A DNA stretch of 64,000 nt from Sporosarcina sp. P32b (GCF_002743335.1 NZ_PDZB01000012.1:1-64000); one strand, 5' to 3'. Shown: positions 43,075 to 52,640, counted from the stretch's first letter. A program made the numbers and translations. Notes: generated from the sequence alone by a model not told the origin.

Positions 43075-44106
43075 TTACATCTCTCCTTGTTGAATCGCTT
43101 GAAGCGGTTCAATATTTTTCACTTGGAATCCTGAAATAGTAGCACCGATAAAACCAACCACCATAAATACTGCAGATAACATCAATACAGTATCCATCGT
43201 TAAGTGGAACGGCATGCCTTCAGGGGCAATCAAACTAAATGCTTGGCTGAGTGCAATCGACAACGCGAGTGAAATAGCGGTAATAACTAGCATCTGATAC
43301 CAAATCATCTTAAATAATGATATCGTCTTCATACCGATTGCTTTCAATATGCCGTACAATCCGATTTTCTGAACGTTCATCATATAGAAGAAAATTGCAA
43401 ATAGCATACCGCTAATAATGACCAAGAACCAAACGATCATATTTAATGACATCTGCTCTGCATTGTAACTTGGAATGGCATTTAAGAATTCTTTATTTGA
43501 AAAAGAATCTAATGCACTAAGTGTCGGTGCATCTTTACCTGGTATGAAAATCGTTTGCATTTCCATCACTCGATAAATTTCCTGGTAGTTCGTCATGTCA
43601 ATGAAAGCAACGGGTGCGTGACTATACTTTTGCTGGTCAACAAATCCTTTAACGATGAATTCTCCACTGAATTGATTATTCGTTAAGACGTCACCCACTT
43701 GAATTCCATCTTCTTGTAAAGAACGATCCAGAACAATCTCACCTTCTTTGACCTTTTCGAACAGCGCTGAATCAGTAGAGGTAACGAATGCCAGACTATG
43801 CTGTTTATCGTCCTCGTCATTGACGAATCCCATCTGAACCGAAAATGCAGTTGCTTCAGGATGGTCTATTAGGATTTGTTGCTGAACTCCTTCATCAATT
43901 TTCGAAAGATTATAGGTTTTATCTGCATCTTTATCTAAATAAAATTGCCCTTGCGGTAAGTCTTTAATAAGCGCTGCATTATCCTGGGATAGTCCATTTG
44001 CCAGTCCGGAAATAATAAATGTCAAGAAGCTGACGAGGAATATAATGGATCCAAGAATCAAGAATCTAGTTTTGTTTTTCTTCATTTCTTTCCATGCAAT
44101 TTTCAT
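43075..44106 (-). CDS. FtsX-like ABC permease
   Basis: This 343-residue protein has an N-terminal membrane segment (about 13-35), an extracytoplasmic domain (about 36-225) and three C-terminal membrane segments, the MacB/FtsX layout. It pairs with the ATPase encoded directly downstream. Such pairs export peptides or act in envelope stress responses in Bacillales; the substrate here is unknown. No two-component system lies next to it. Confidence 0.87.
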   Translation of the reverse strand: MKIAWKEMKKNKTRFLILGSIIFLVSFLTFIISGLANGLSQDNAALIKDLPQGQFYLDKDADKTYNLSKIDEGVQQQILIDHPEATAFSVQMGFVNDEDDKQHSLAFVTSTDSALFEKVKEGEIVLDRSLQEDGIQVGDVLTNNQFSGEFIVKGFVDQQKYSHAPVAFIDMTNYQEIYRVMEMQTIFIPGKDAPTLSALDSFSNKEFLNAIPSYNAEQMSLNMIVWFLVIISGMLFAIFFYMMNVQKIGLYGILKAIGMKTISLFKMIWYQMLVITAISLALSIALSQAFSLIAPEGMPFHLTMDTVLMLSAVFMVVGFIGATISGFQVKNIEPLQAIQQGEM

Positions 44107-44274
44107 ATTGATTGCCTCCGTGTTTTTCTTTATACTCTTATCTTACCGTGCGAAGATGAACGGAGAATGAACAATACATTACAATGCACTTTTTTTCATT
44201 CTGTTTTAAAAGAGATATGACTTCCTATTTTTCTATCACTATGTGAAAATTGTAATAACGAAGGAGGGATTTTG

Positions 44275-45225
44275 ATGATTCGTTTTGATGAAGTAACTAA
44301 GAGTTATGACATGTCACGTTTAGCCGTAGATTCAGTGAGTTTAGAAATTGAACGTGGAGAGTTTCTTGTGCTAGTCGGACCAAGTGGTTGTGGTAAAACA
44401 ACTACACTTAAGATGATTAACCGATTGATCCCACTGACAAAAGGGACAATTTGGCTCGATGGCAAGCGGATCAGTGATTATCCGATCCATGAACTCCGAT
44501 GGCAAATCGGTTATGTGTTACAGCAGATTGCGTTATTTCCGCATATGACGATCGAGGAAAATATTGCAGTTGTTCCTGAACTGGTTGGGTGGAAAAAGAA
44601 AGACATCCGTGCACGCGTAACGGAACTACTTGAAATGGTTGGGTTAGATCCCCAAGTGTACAGGAAGCGTAAACCGCATGAATTATCTGGCGGTCAGCAA
44701 CAGCGGATCGGTGTCGTGCGCGCACTTGCTGCAGACCCAGACATTCTATTGATGGATGAGCCATTTAGTGCACTAGATCCAATCAGTCGCCTAAAGTTGC
44801 AAGATGATTTGCTAGAATTACAAAATCGAATTCAAAAAACTATTGTCTTTGTCACACATGATTTACAGGAAGCATTTAAACTAGGCGATCGTGTCTGCAT
44901 TATGAATCAGGGCAAGATTGAACAAATTGCAACACCACAAGAGATCCTAACTAAACCTGCTTCACCGTTCGTGCGCGAGTTCACAGCATCCGCTGCAGCA
45001 CGCACATTTTCCATTAAGGATCATATAGAAGAGATTCCAACAGATCTTTCGCTAGCTTTTGCAATCCCAATTGATTCTGAATGGGGCCCACTCTTGCAGT
45101 TCTTAGCTTCTGAAGATCAAGTGGCGATTAAACAAAATGGACAAGTCATTGGAATGGTTACCCGAAAAGGAATTCTACAATTTCTAGCGGAGCAATCGCT
45201 CAAGGGAGGAACGTCTAATGAATAA
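44275..45225 (+). CDS. OpuCA-like ABC importer ATPase
   Basis: This 316-residue ATPase has Walker A G-P-S-G-C-G-K-T-T-T, signature L-S-G-G-Q-Q-Q-R and L-L-M-D-E-P-F-S-A-L-D, of the ProV/OpuCA type. The C-terminal region has only a partial CBS-like stretch (about 255-310) rather than two full CBS domains. The ATG at 44275 follows GGAGGG. It overlaps the fused permease-binding protein gene by eight bases. Together they make a complete two-gene importer. Confidence 0.9.
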   Translation: MIRFDEVTKSYDMSRLAVDSVSLEIERGEFLVLVGPSGCGKTTTLKMINRLIPLTKGTIWLDGKRISDYPIHELRWQIGYVLQQIALFPHMTIEENIAVVPELVGWKKKDIRARVTELLEMVGLDPQVYRKRKPHELSGGQQQRIGVVRALAADPDILLMDEPFSALDPISRLKLQDDLLELQNRIQKTIVFVTHDLQEAFKLGDRVCIMNQGKIEQIATPQEILTKPASPFVREFTASAAARTFSIKDHIEEIPTDLSLAFAIPIDSEWGPLLQFLASEDQVAIKQNGQVIGMVTRKGILQFLAEQSLKGGTSNE

Positions 45226-46735
45226 TTTTCTAGATGTTTTTCAAAACAGACGTGGTCAATTACTGGAAGCACTGATCGAACATATTCAGATTTCATTAAT
45301 CTCCTTATTAATTGCGGTGGTCATCGCAGTTCCACTAGGAATCTATTTGACAAACCGGCGAAAAATAGCGGAATCTGTCATTGGTGCAAGCGCTGTATTG
45401 CAGACGATTCCTTCTCTCGCATTACTCGGTCTATTGATTCCGTTATTCGGTATAGGGAAAATACCCGCTATTATTGCGTTAGTAGTCTATGCATTGCTGC
45501 CCATTTTGCGCAATACATACACGGGCATTAAAGAAGTCGACCCTTCACTTCGAGAAGCAGCGACTGCAATGGGAATGAATACACGAAAGCGGCTAATGAA
45601 AGTTGAATTACCGCTTGCGATGCCGATCATCATGGCCGGTATCCGCACATCGATGGTATTAATCGTTGGAACCGCAACATTAGCTGCTTTGATTGGCGCG
45701 GGTGGTCTAGGTGATTTGATATTGCTTGGAATTGATCGCAATAACCCTTCACTAATCGTACTAGGTGCTATACCCGCAGCGTTACTTGCGCTCTTCTTTG
45801 ATTTCCTATTAAAGATATTCGAAGGGCTTTCATTCAGAAAAGCTATTACCGCATTTGCCATTTTCATTATTGCGGCTGTCTTGATGATTGCGGCACCATT
45901 TATAGGAGGTAACTCCAAAAATGAAATAGTCATCGGAGCCAAGCTTGGCGCAGAACCTGAAATTCTGATTAATATGTATAAATTACTAATCGAAGACCAA
46001 ACCGATCTGTCCGTCGAATTAAAACCGGGCCTCGGTAAAACGTCCTTCGTCTTCAACGCCCTGAGATCGGGAAGTATTGATTTGTATCCTGAATTTACGG
46101 GTACCGCTATTTCTGAATTCTTGAAAGAGCAAGCCGTCAGCAATGATCGTGATGAAGTATATGAGCAAGCACGAAAAGGACTAGATGAACAATTTACTAT
46201 GACGCTCCTAACACCAATGTCCTTCAATAATACGTACACACTTGCTGTCTCCAAAGCATTCCAAGAAGAGTACGGACTGAAAACAATATCTGATCTGGCC
46301 GCAGTCGAGAAAGCCGTGAAAGCAGGCTTCACTCTCGAATTTAATGACCGTGAAGATGGATACCTGGGCATCCAGAAGCTTTATGGCATCACGTTCCCTT
46401 CTATCCAAACGATGGAACCGAAGCTACGCTATCAGGCAATAGAAGCAGGCGAGATCAATTTGATGGATGCCTATTCGACAGATAGCGAACTACGAGAATA
46501 CGAAATGTCCGTTCTTGAAGACGACAAAGAACTGTTCCCTCCATATCAAGGCGCACCATTACTTCGTAAAGAGACGCTGAAAAAGTATCCAGAGCTTGAG
46601 GATGCGTTAAACAGCCTCGCTGGAATCGTGACAGATGATGAGATGCGTGAAATGAATTATCAAGTAAATGCGGAAGGTGCCAACGCAAAAGAAGTAGCAG
46701 AGGCATTTTTGAAAGAACAAGGTTTGTTGGAGTAA
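45218..46735 (+). CDS. fused permease and substrate-binding protein (OpuF/EgtU type)
   Basis: This 505-residue protein joins an OpuC-type permease (about 1-225, with the G-x-x-E-V-D-P-S-L-R-E-A-A-T-A-M-G-M coupling region and five to six membrane segments) to an extracellular OpuAC/ProX-like binding domain (about 235-505). This architecture is known for OpuF-type compatible-solute importers and for EgtU, the ergothioneine importer of streptococci. Which substrate applies here cannot be decided by eye. The ATPase is encoded directly upstream with an overlap. A 21-bp phased repeat array follows the stop codon. Confidence 0.9.
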   Translation: MNNFLDVFQNRRGQLLEALIEHIQISLISLLIAVVIAVPLGIYLTNRRKIAESVIGASAVLQTIPSLALLGLLIPLFGIGKIPAIIALVVYALLPILRNTYTGIKEVDPSLREAATAMGMNTRKRLMKVELPLAMPIIMAGIRTSMVLIVGTATLAALIGAGGLGDLILLGIDRNNPSLIVLGAIPAALLALFFDFLLKIFEGLSFRKAITAFAIFIIAAVLMIAAPFIGGNSKNEIVIGAKLGAEPEILINMYKLLIEDQTDLSVELKPGLGKTSFVFNALRSGSIDLYPEFTGTAISEFLKEQAVSNDRDEVYEQARKGLDEQFTMTLLTPMSFNNTYTLAVSKAFQEEYGLKTISDLAAVEKAVKAGFTLEFNDREDGYLGIQKLYGITFPSIQTMEPKLRYQAIEAGEINLMDAYSTDSELREYEMSVLEDDKELFPPYQGAPLLRKETLKKYPELEDALNSLAGIVTDDEMREMNYQVNAEGANAKEVAEAFLKEQGLLE

Positions 46736-46770
46736 ACGTGTGGGTGGCGTGACCGACCGCCGTACGTATT

Positions 46771-46900
46771 GAGCGGTTATACGACCAGTATGATCGCCTA
46801 CGGAGCATGATAGAGCGGTCGTGCGTGCTGATAGAGCACTCAGACACTGTCTTAGAGCGGTTGACCGAACACTATGATCGCTTAATACGAATTAATGAGC
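46771..46900. repeat. seven-unit 21-bp phased intergenic array (copy 2)
   Basis: GAGC (or GATC) cores start at 46771, 46792, 46813, 46834, 46855, 46876 and 46897, every spacing being exactly 21 bases. Each core is preceded by an A/T pair, as in ATAGAGCGGTC. The unit matches the reverse complement of the array at 4703-4833. It lies between the fused permease gene and the terminator at 46941-46991, and codes for nothing I can support. Confidence 0.82.
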
Positions 46901-46940
46901 GAAAGCGCACAACACTCTTCTACCCACTACAAAATATCAA

Positions 46941-46991
46941 AACAAAACAGTCACCTGCAGATATACCCTGCCGGTGACTGTTTTGTTTTGA
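46941..46991. terminator. bidirectional terminator
   Basis: AAACAAAACAGTCACC pairs with GGTGACTGTTTTGTTT around a GGCAGGG/CCTGC-like inner region. It separates the importer operon and its array from the convergent acyl-CoA dehydrogenase gene. Confidence 0.88.
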
Positions 46992-46996
46992 TTTAA

Positions 46997-48229
46997 TTAA
47001 TCCATCCAAGGAACTTCGATCATTGTACGGCCGATCCACTCACGCAGCACTTCGTTTGTTGGTCCCATAATAGCACCAGCACGTCCATCGCGTACGAACT
47101 TCTCTACCTGACCTGTCATATATCCACGGCCACCAGACACTTGCAACGCGGAATTGGTAACATCAATTACCATATCTGCTGCATGCGTCTTCAGCTGCCA
47201 TAATGGATATAAACACTCCGATAATTCTTTACCTTCTTTATTGCAACGATCTAGCGCTTCTGCTGTACGATACAACATACTACGTGCGCTATCCACTTTG
47301 ATCTGCGCCTTCGCCAACTCATGACGAATGACTTGGTAATCTGTAACGGATGATCCCGTATCCGCGTGTACTCTGCGTTTAGCACCATCTGTTGCCATAT
47401 TCAAAGCACCTTGTGCAATACCAACCCAACAAGCTGCTGAACCTAGTAAGAATAGAGGATCAATCGTGTTGTCGTTGAAATAACCCATGCCACCTTCGCC
47501 ACCGATACGGTTTTCAAGAGCTACTTGCACATCTTTAAAGTTCATCGGACCGCTTGCGTTTCCGCGTAATCCCATTGCATCGAACGGGAATGCTTCAACT
47601 CCCGGCTGATCATTTTCGACCAATAAAAACATTAAATTATCCGGATTATCTGTTTCAGGAGATGTCGTTGCAACTAAATAAAAGTCTGCTTCTCCACCAC
47701 TTGTAACGAATGACTTTTCAGCGTCAAGCAAATAACCATTTACATTTCGTATCGCTTTACTACCGATATTCCAGAAGTGACCCCCTGTCGCTCTTTCACT
47801 AAACGCTAGGCCACCGATTTGTCCTTCACGCAAGCGTGGTAATAGACGCTGACGCTGTTCTTCTGTTCCCGCTTCATAGATCGTATGCGCTGTAGTCATA
47901 TGCATAACCCAGCACATCGTCGTAGATGGGCAATAATGCGCAAAGCTTTCGGAAAGTACTGCAAATGCTGTGAATCCGTCTTTCAGACCACCCGCTTCAA
48001 CCGGGATGGTAACAGCCGAATAACCAGACTTCGCAACTTCACGTAAACTTTCACGTGGATAACTTCTCTCTTGATCAGAAATAAGTGCACGCGGCAGCAA
48101 TTCTTTCTTGCCTAACGCATGTGCAGCTTTTTGTAATTCTTCATGCCCTTCTGGACAAGTCCACCATTCAGGAATTTGCATAATTCCATCTTGTTGTTTT
48201 TGTTTTTCCATCATAGCACTTTTTACCAA
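46997..48229 (-). CDS. acyl-CoA dehydrogenase family protein
   Basis: This protein of about 410 residues has the acyl-CoA dehydrogenase fold: a helical N-terminal domain, a central beta domain with S-E-R-A-T-G-G, and a C-terminal FAD domain with R-H-E-L-A-K and S-G-G-R-G-Y-M. The catalytic Glu region near the C-terminus reads G-A-I-M-G-P-T-N-E-V, with Glu present. Group D-like flavin monooxygenases have the same fold, so it could be one. I use TTG 48229 (GGAG eight bases upstream); GTG 48238 or the ATGs at 48211-48214 are alternatives. It is monocistronic. Confidence 0.82.
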   Translation of the reverse strand: MVKSAMMEKQKQQDGIMQIPEWWTCPEGHEELQKAAHALGKKELLPRALISDQERSYPRESLREVAKSGYSAVTIPVEAGGLKDGFTAFAVLSESFAHYCPSTTMCWVMHMTTAHTIYEAGTEEQRQRLLPRLREGQIGGLAFSERATGGHFWNIGSKAIRNVNGYLLDAEKSFVTSGGEADFYLVATTSPETDNPDNLMFLLVENDQPGVEAFPFDAMGLRGNASGPMNFKDVQVALENRIGGEGGMGYFNDNTIDPLFLLGSAACWVGIAQGALNMATDGAKRRVHADTGSSVTDYQVIRHELAKAQIKVDSARSMLYRTAEALDRCNKEGKELSECLYPLWQLKTHAADMVIDVTNSALQVSGGRGYMTGQVEKFVRDGRAGAIMGPTNEVLREWIGRTMIEVPWMD

Positions 48230-48239
48230 AATTACCACT

Positions 48240-48642
48240 CCATTTTATCATTTACCTACTTTTCTATTAGCAAGCAAGCAGGCTGTTCTCTATCAACATT
48301 ATCACGTTTTATTAAATAGTAAAGATTGATCCATAAAATAACTACCTTTTTTATTTTAAATTAAAATAAAATATCTAATGAATCCATTCAATTTATCATA
48401 AATATTTGTAGCGTTCTCTCATAAATAAAATGCATAAAACATTGAAAACACTATACTGCATATGATGTAACAGTCATTTCAATTCCTTAATATCCATCCG
48501 AACCTTAATCACTTTTTTATTCAAATATTACTTATTTGATAAATTTAGACACATTTATATTAAAAGCTATAAAAACACGCAAGTATTACGGGCAGTACGG
48601 TAAAATGCTATAATAAATTATAAAGAGAAGGAGGCGTATGCG
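48240..48642. other. AT-rich intergenic region
   Basis: This 400-base AT-rich divergent region separates the acyl-CoA dehydrogenase and the lipoprotein gene. It holds a TATAAT at about 48610, a likely -10 box for the lipoprotein gene, with only a weak -35 (TTACGG). No gene, hairpin repeat or known leader is seen. Confidence 0.5.
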
Positions 48643-49245
48643 ATGAAAAGATGGATGAGTATAACGATTTTAAGCTGCCTATTATTTCTCAGTGCATGTG
48701 CAGCAACCGACACGAATAAATTGACGATACCTGAACTTACAGATCGTGAAAAACAAATACTTGAAACAGCTGCTAATACTGCATTTGTCTTTGATTATAC
48801 AGCCGATCAAAACTATAAAAAGGTTACTCTTTGGGTAGAAAAATACAAAAAAGGGAAGAAAGTTGCAGAACCGATCAGCGAGCTATCCACTCCAATGCCC
48901 GGAGAGTCAACGAAGGGTAGCATCGTGTTGACAGTCACACAAACACTCGAAGAAGAACTATTATTCTCAGCAAGTGTTAGTGACGCTAAGGGCGCTGCAA
49001 GTGTTAGTAATCAAGAAGAACTGAAGGCATTGAAGGACATGGCCACTTTATTTAATACCAATCCACAAGAAGGTTTACTTCTATCGGATAATATGTTGTT
49101 GGCGGGTATCATCTACACATCTACAACAGAAGGTTCGCCAACAAGCACATTGTCGTCCGATTTCTACGAACAAAAAGAAGGATACTTGGATGAATTAAAA
49201 GAATACGACGTAGTATACGTTTTACGGGCTTCATTTGAAAAATAA
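48643..49245 (+). CDS. lipoprotein, unknown function
   Basis: This 200-residue protein has a lipoprotein signal peptide with lipobox L-S-A-C (Cys19) and a hydrophilic mature part rich in Glu, Lys and Thr. I do not recognise a domain; the beta-strand-rich central part (K-K-V-T-L-W-V-E-K-Y) may be an Ig-like or similar fold. GAAGGAGGCG precedes the ATG. It is monocistronic with a terminator after it. Confidence 0.75.
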   Translation: MKRWMSITILSCLLFLSACAATDTNKLTIPELTDREKQILETAANTAFVFDYTADQNYKKVTLWVEKYKKGKKVAEPISELSTPMPGESTKGSIVLTVTQTLEEELLFSASVSDAKGAASVSNQEELKALKDMATLFNTNPQEGLLLSDNMLLAGIIYTSTTEGSPTSTLSSDFYEQKEGYLDELKEYDVVYVLRASFEK

Positions 49246-49287
49246 AAAAACTGGACGACAAGTTCACTACTTGTCGTCCAGTTCTTT
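49244..49287. terminator. bidirectional terminator
   Basis: AACTGGACGACAAG pairs with CTTGTCGTCCAGTT, flanked by A- and T-rich runs. It lies between the convergent lipoprotein and yqeY genes. Confidence 0.88.
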
Positions 49288-49296
49288 ATTCATAAT

Positions 49297-49734
49297 TCAA
49301 TTCTGTAAATACTCTTTAACTGCCTGCGAAACTGTCTTTCCTTCCGCACGACCAGCCACTTCCTTCATTACAACGCCAATTGTCTGACCCATTGACGCGT
49401 CTTTTGAAATACCTAATGAAGCAATCAATTCTTTTACTTCTTCCACATTCATCTGTTTCGGCAAATAAGATTCCACAATCGCAATCTTCGCTTTTTCTGC
49501 TTCCACGATGTCTTCACGATTAGCTTTTTGACCTTCATCGAGCGATTGTTTGGTTTGCTTAAGCTCACGCTGAACGATTTTGATTTCTTCTTCTTTCGTC
49601 AGTTCGCGCTTTAATTCAATCGATTCATTTTGTAGACCTGCGCGCAATAAATTAATGACACCCTTCTTCATTGTGTCTTTTTCCTTCATCGCTGTTCTTA
49701 TATCGGCCATTAAACGATCTTTTAATTCTGACAT
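49297..49734 (-). CDS. yqeY: GatB/YqeY domain protein
   Basis: This 145-residue protein matches YqeY in length and motifs (D-I-R-T-A-M-K-E-K-D at the N-terminus; E-S-Y-L-P-K-Q-M; G-x-T-I-G-V-V-M-K-E-V near the end). It is related to the tRNA-binding tail of GatB, and its role is not settled. In many Bacillales yqeY follows rpsU; here the gene upstream is not rpsU. Confidence 0.9.
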   Translation of the reverse strand: MSELKDRLMADIRTAMKEKDTMKKGVINLLRAGLQNESIELKRELTKEEEIKIVQRELKQTKQSLDEGQKANREDIVEAEKAKIAIVESYLPKQMNVEEVKELIASLGISKDASMGQTIGVVMKEVAGRAEGKTVSQAVKEYLQN

Positions 49735-49801
49735 GGAAATCCCTCGTTTCTATAGTGTTACTTACAGTATACAAAAAAGTCATACGTTCAGTCTTGTATT
49801 C

Positions 49802-49960
49802 TTACTCCGTCTGAAATACCGATCTCTTTTTCGAGGTCAGCTTTACTTTTCGCTTTGCATCTTCTATATCTCTCTTAATGAACTCACAAAACGTATACGT
49901 CCGCCTTAATTGACGAAACTTCCGCTCTGGTTTACACTTTTTAGTAAGTAACTCCTTCAT
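49802..49960 (-). CDS. possible small basic protein
   Basis: A 52-residue frame, very rich in Lys and Arg with two cysteines, lies upstream of yqeY on the same strand. It has no clear ribosome binding site before its ATG (49958-49960). It is not the S21 ribosomal protein often found here. It may be noise, a degraded gene or a real small basic protein. Confidence 0.25.
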   Translation of the reverse strand: MKELLTKKCKPERKFRQLRRTYTFCEFIKRDIEDAKRKVKLTSKKRSVFQTE

Positions 49961-50031
49961 ATAGCATAAGGTCCGAAACCTTATCTGTTGGGGGAGTTTT
50001 TCGACATGTATGTAAAAAAGGAGTTCATTAT

Positions 50032-52224
50032 ATGAAAAAAAGTGTAGTACTGGCGGAGAAACCTTCCGTAGCACGGGATATTGCCCGTGTGCTGAACTGC
50101 AATAAAAAAGGTAACGGCTATTTAGAAGGCGATAAGTATATCGTGACGTGGGCGCTCGGACACCTAGTGACGCTTGCTGACCCAGAAAATTACGATACGA
50201 AATTCAAGACATGGAAACTCGATGATCTGCCGATGATGCCCGAGGACTTGAAACTTACGGTCATCAAACAAACGAGTAGACAATACAATGCCGTAAAAGC
50301 GCAACTGCTTCGCACGGATGTTTCAGATATTATTATCGGTACAGACGCTGGACGTGAAGGAGAATTAGTTGCTCGTTGGATTATCGAAAAAGCGAAGGTT
50401 AAGAAGCCAATCAAACGACTATGGATTTCATCCGTCACGGACAAAGCAATTAAAGATGGTTTCGCGCAGTTAAAACCAGGTAAAGCGTATGAAAATTTAT
50501 TTGAAGCAGCAGTCGCACGTTCTGAAGCCGATTGGTATATCGGTCTGAATGCTACGCGTGCACTAACAACCAAGTTTAATGCACAGCTTAACTGCGGACG
50601 TGTACAAACACCTGTCGTCGCAATTATTGCACAGCGTGAGGAAGAGATTAATACCTTCCGCCCCAAAACATTTTATGGTGTCGAAGCGCAATCTGACTCG
50701 AAACTAAAACTGACTTGGCAAAATGCAAAAACAAGCGATACTCGTTCATTTGACCGTGACAAACTATCAGCTATTGTCAAAAAGGTCGATGGGAAACAAG
50801 CGGTAATTGAAAATGTCGAGAAGAAAGCAAAAAAAACATTCTCACCTGGTCTGTACGATTTAACTGAATTACAGCGTGACGCCAACAAAATGTTCGGATA
50901 CTCAGCAAAAGATACACTTAACATTATGCAGAAATTATACGAACAGCATAAATTACTAACCTATCCACGAACCGACTCACGTTTCCTTTCAAGCGACCTC
51001 GTTGCAACACTTCCTGAGCGTTTGAAAACAGTGGGTATAGGTGAATACCGTACACTTGCGAATAAAATACTAAAGAAACCAATCAAAACGAGTAAATCAT
51101 TCGTTGATGACAGCAAAGTATCTGATCACCACGCAATCATTCCGACAGAAGAAATCGTATTTCTTGATAAATTGTCTGATCGCGAGCGAAAAATTTATGA
51201 TCTGGTTGTCAAACGTTTCTTAGCTGTTCTGTTCCCAGCACATGAATACGAACAAATAACAGTTCATGCAAAAATAGCAGATGAACGGTTCTCAGCACGC
51301 GGTAAAACGATTTTGTCTGCTGGTTGGAAAGAAGTTTACAATAATCAATTTGACGAAGAAGAAGTTGAACAAGATACGAAAGAACAACTGTTACCTAAAC
51401 TCGCTGCAGGCGATAAGCTCGACATTAAACTTATTAAAGAAACATCGGGACAAACGAAGCCCCCTGCCAGATTCAATGAAGCTACTTTATTATCCGCCAT
51501 GGAAAACCCGACGAAATATATGGGCACACAGGATAAAAAATTGGCTGACACATTGAAATCCACAGGCGGACTCGGAACGGTCGCAACACGTGCTGATATT
51601 ATCGACAAACTTTTTAACTCCTTCCTGATTGAAAAACGCGGGAAAGATATCCACGTCACGAACAAAGGAAAACAGTTGCTCGAATTAGTACCGGATGAAT
51701 TGAAATCTCCTTTACTGACAGCTGAATGGGAACTGAAGTTAGAGCAGATTGCCAAAGGTCAACTGAAAAAAGAAGATTTCATTAATGAAATGAAAGGCTA
51801 TACAAAAGAAATTGTTTCAGAGATTAAAGCGAGTGAAGCAAAGTTTAAACATGATAACATTTCCACGAAAACATGTCCTGACTGTGGGAAGCCGATGCTT
51901 GAAGTAAACGGTAAGCATGGCAAGATGCTCGTTTGTCAGGATCGTGAGTGTGGCCACCGTAAAAATGTCTCTCGCGTCACGAACGCACGTTGTCCACAGT
52001 GTAAGAAGAAGATGGAGTTGCGCGGTGAAGGTGAAGGACAGATCTTTACATGCAAGTGCGGATACCGCGAAAAGCTCTCGGTATTCAAGGCACGACGCGA
52101 GAAGGATTCAAAAGGCAAAGTGAACAAGCGCGATGTGCAGAAGTATTTGAAGAAGAACGACGAAGACGAACCGGTAAACAACCCATTCGCAGATGCATTG
52201 AAAGGTTTGAAACTGGACGACTAA
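50032..52224 (+). CDS. topB: DNA topoisomerase III
   Basis: This 730-residue type IA topoisomerase decatenates and relaxes DNA. It has the Toprim domain at the N-terminus (L-A-E-K-P-S-V-A-R-D; D-A-G-R-E-G-E), the active-site tyrosine in L-T-Y-P-R-T-D-S-R, and C-terminal zinc-ribbon-like Cys clusters (C-P-D-C-G-K-P, C-Q-D-R-E-C-G, C-P-Q-C, C-K-C-G). The length matches B. subtilis TopB. The ATG follows AAAAAGGAG. It stands alone. Confidence 0.96.
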   Translation: MKKSVVLAEKPSVARDIARVLNCNKKGNGYLEGDKYIVTWALGHLVTLADPENYDTKFKTWKLDDLPMMPEDLKLTVIKQTSRQYNAVKAQLLRTDVSDIIIGTDAGREGELVARWIIEKAKVKKPIKRLWISSVTDKAIKDGFAQLKPGKAYENLFEAAVARSEADWYIGLNATRALTTKFNAQLNCGRVQTPVVAIIAQREEEINTFRPKTFYGVEAQSDSKLKLTWQNAKTSDTRSFDRDKLSAIVKKVDGKQAVIENVEKKAKKTFSPGLYDLTELQRDANKMFGYSAKDTLNIMQKLYEQHKLLTYPRTDSRFLSSDLVATLPERLKTVGIGEYRTLANKILKKPIKTSKSFVDDSKVSDHHAIIPTEEIVFLDKLSDRERKIYDLVVKRFLAVLFPAHEYEQITVHAKIADERFSARGKTILSAGWKEVYNNQFDEEEVEQDTKEQLLPKLAAGDKLDIKLIKETSGQTKPPARFNEATLLSAMENPTKYMGTQDKKLADTLKSTGGLGTVATRADIIDKLFNSFLIEKRGKDIHVTNKGKQLLELVPDELKSPLLTAEWELKLEQIAKGQLKKEDFINEMKGYTKEIVSEIKASEAKFKHDNISTKTCPDCGKPMLEVNGKHGKMLVCQDRECGHRKNVSRVTNARCPQCKKKMELRGEGEGQIFTCKCGYREKLSVFKARREKDSKGKVNKRDVQKYLKKNDEDEPVNNPFADALKGLKLDD

Positions 52225-52377
52225 TTTTAGAGGGATAGGCTGATATTTGTGTTGGGCATTGAAGTTAGTATTGTAATTACTCTGAACCTCAGTACTTGAA
52301 CTTAAATTAGTCAAAACATAACCAAAATTCACATGCAACCTACAGTGAGCGATCTAAGTACCTCCATTATCAACGTA

Positions 52378-52542
52378 GGATGGAAGCGGTAGCTGGGGGC
52401 GACTCGGGGAGGATCAACGAGAGCGGTAGCGAAGGACGGCTTTTGCGAGTAAAAGCGTAGCGTTAGGAGTATGCACTTTTATAAGTTGCATTTAAGTAAG
52501 CCACGCCCTCCGGAAAGCGTCCCCAGCTGGAGCTTTCATCCC
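52378..52542. repeat. long hairpin repeat element, copy C
   Basis: The outer arms are GGATGGAAGCGGTAGCTGGGG on the left (the GCGACTC arm) and, on the right, the reverse complement of GGGATGAAAGCTCCAGCTGG with the GGACGCTTTCCGG arm. It is in the opposite orientation to copy A. The middle carries about 90 bases not seen in A or B, including GTGCATTT/ATGCAC-type dyads. It follows topB and precedes the terminator of proS. Confidence 0.72.
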
Positions 52543-52590
52543 ATCACACTCACAAACTCACTCTCTACAGCATTTCAACTTAACATCACC

Positions 52591-52637
52591 AAAAAAGCTG
52601 TCTCACGAAGTTTTCGTGGGACAGCTTTTGATTTTTT
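52591..52637 (-). terminator. intrinsic terminator of proS
   Basis: AAAAGCTGTC and GACAGCTTTT enclose a CACGAA/TTCGTG stem, with T/A-runs on both sides. It lies just after the proS stop codon. Confidence 0.88.
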
Positions 52638-52640
52638 CTA

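Noticed and set aside
45487-46371. 294-codon open frame antisense to the fused permease-binding protein gene
   Set aside because: It has no ribosome binding site, its composition is Ser/Arg-rich as expected of a shadow frame, and the plus-strand gene is fully explained.
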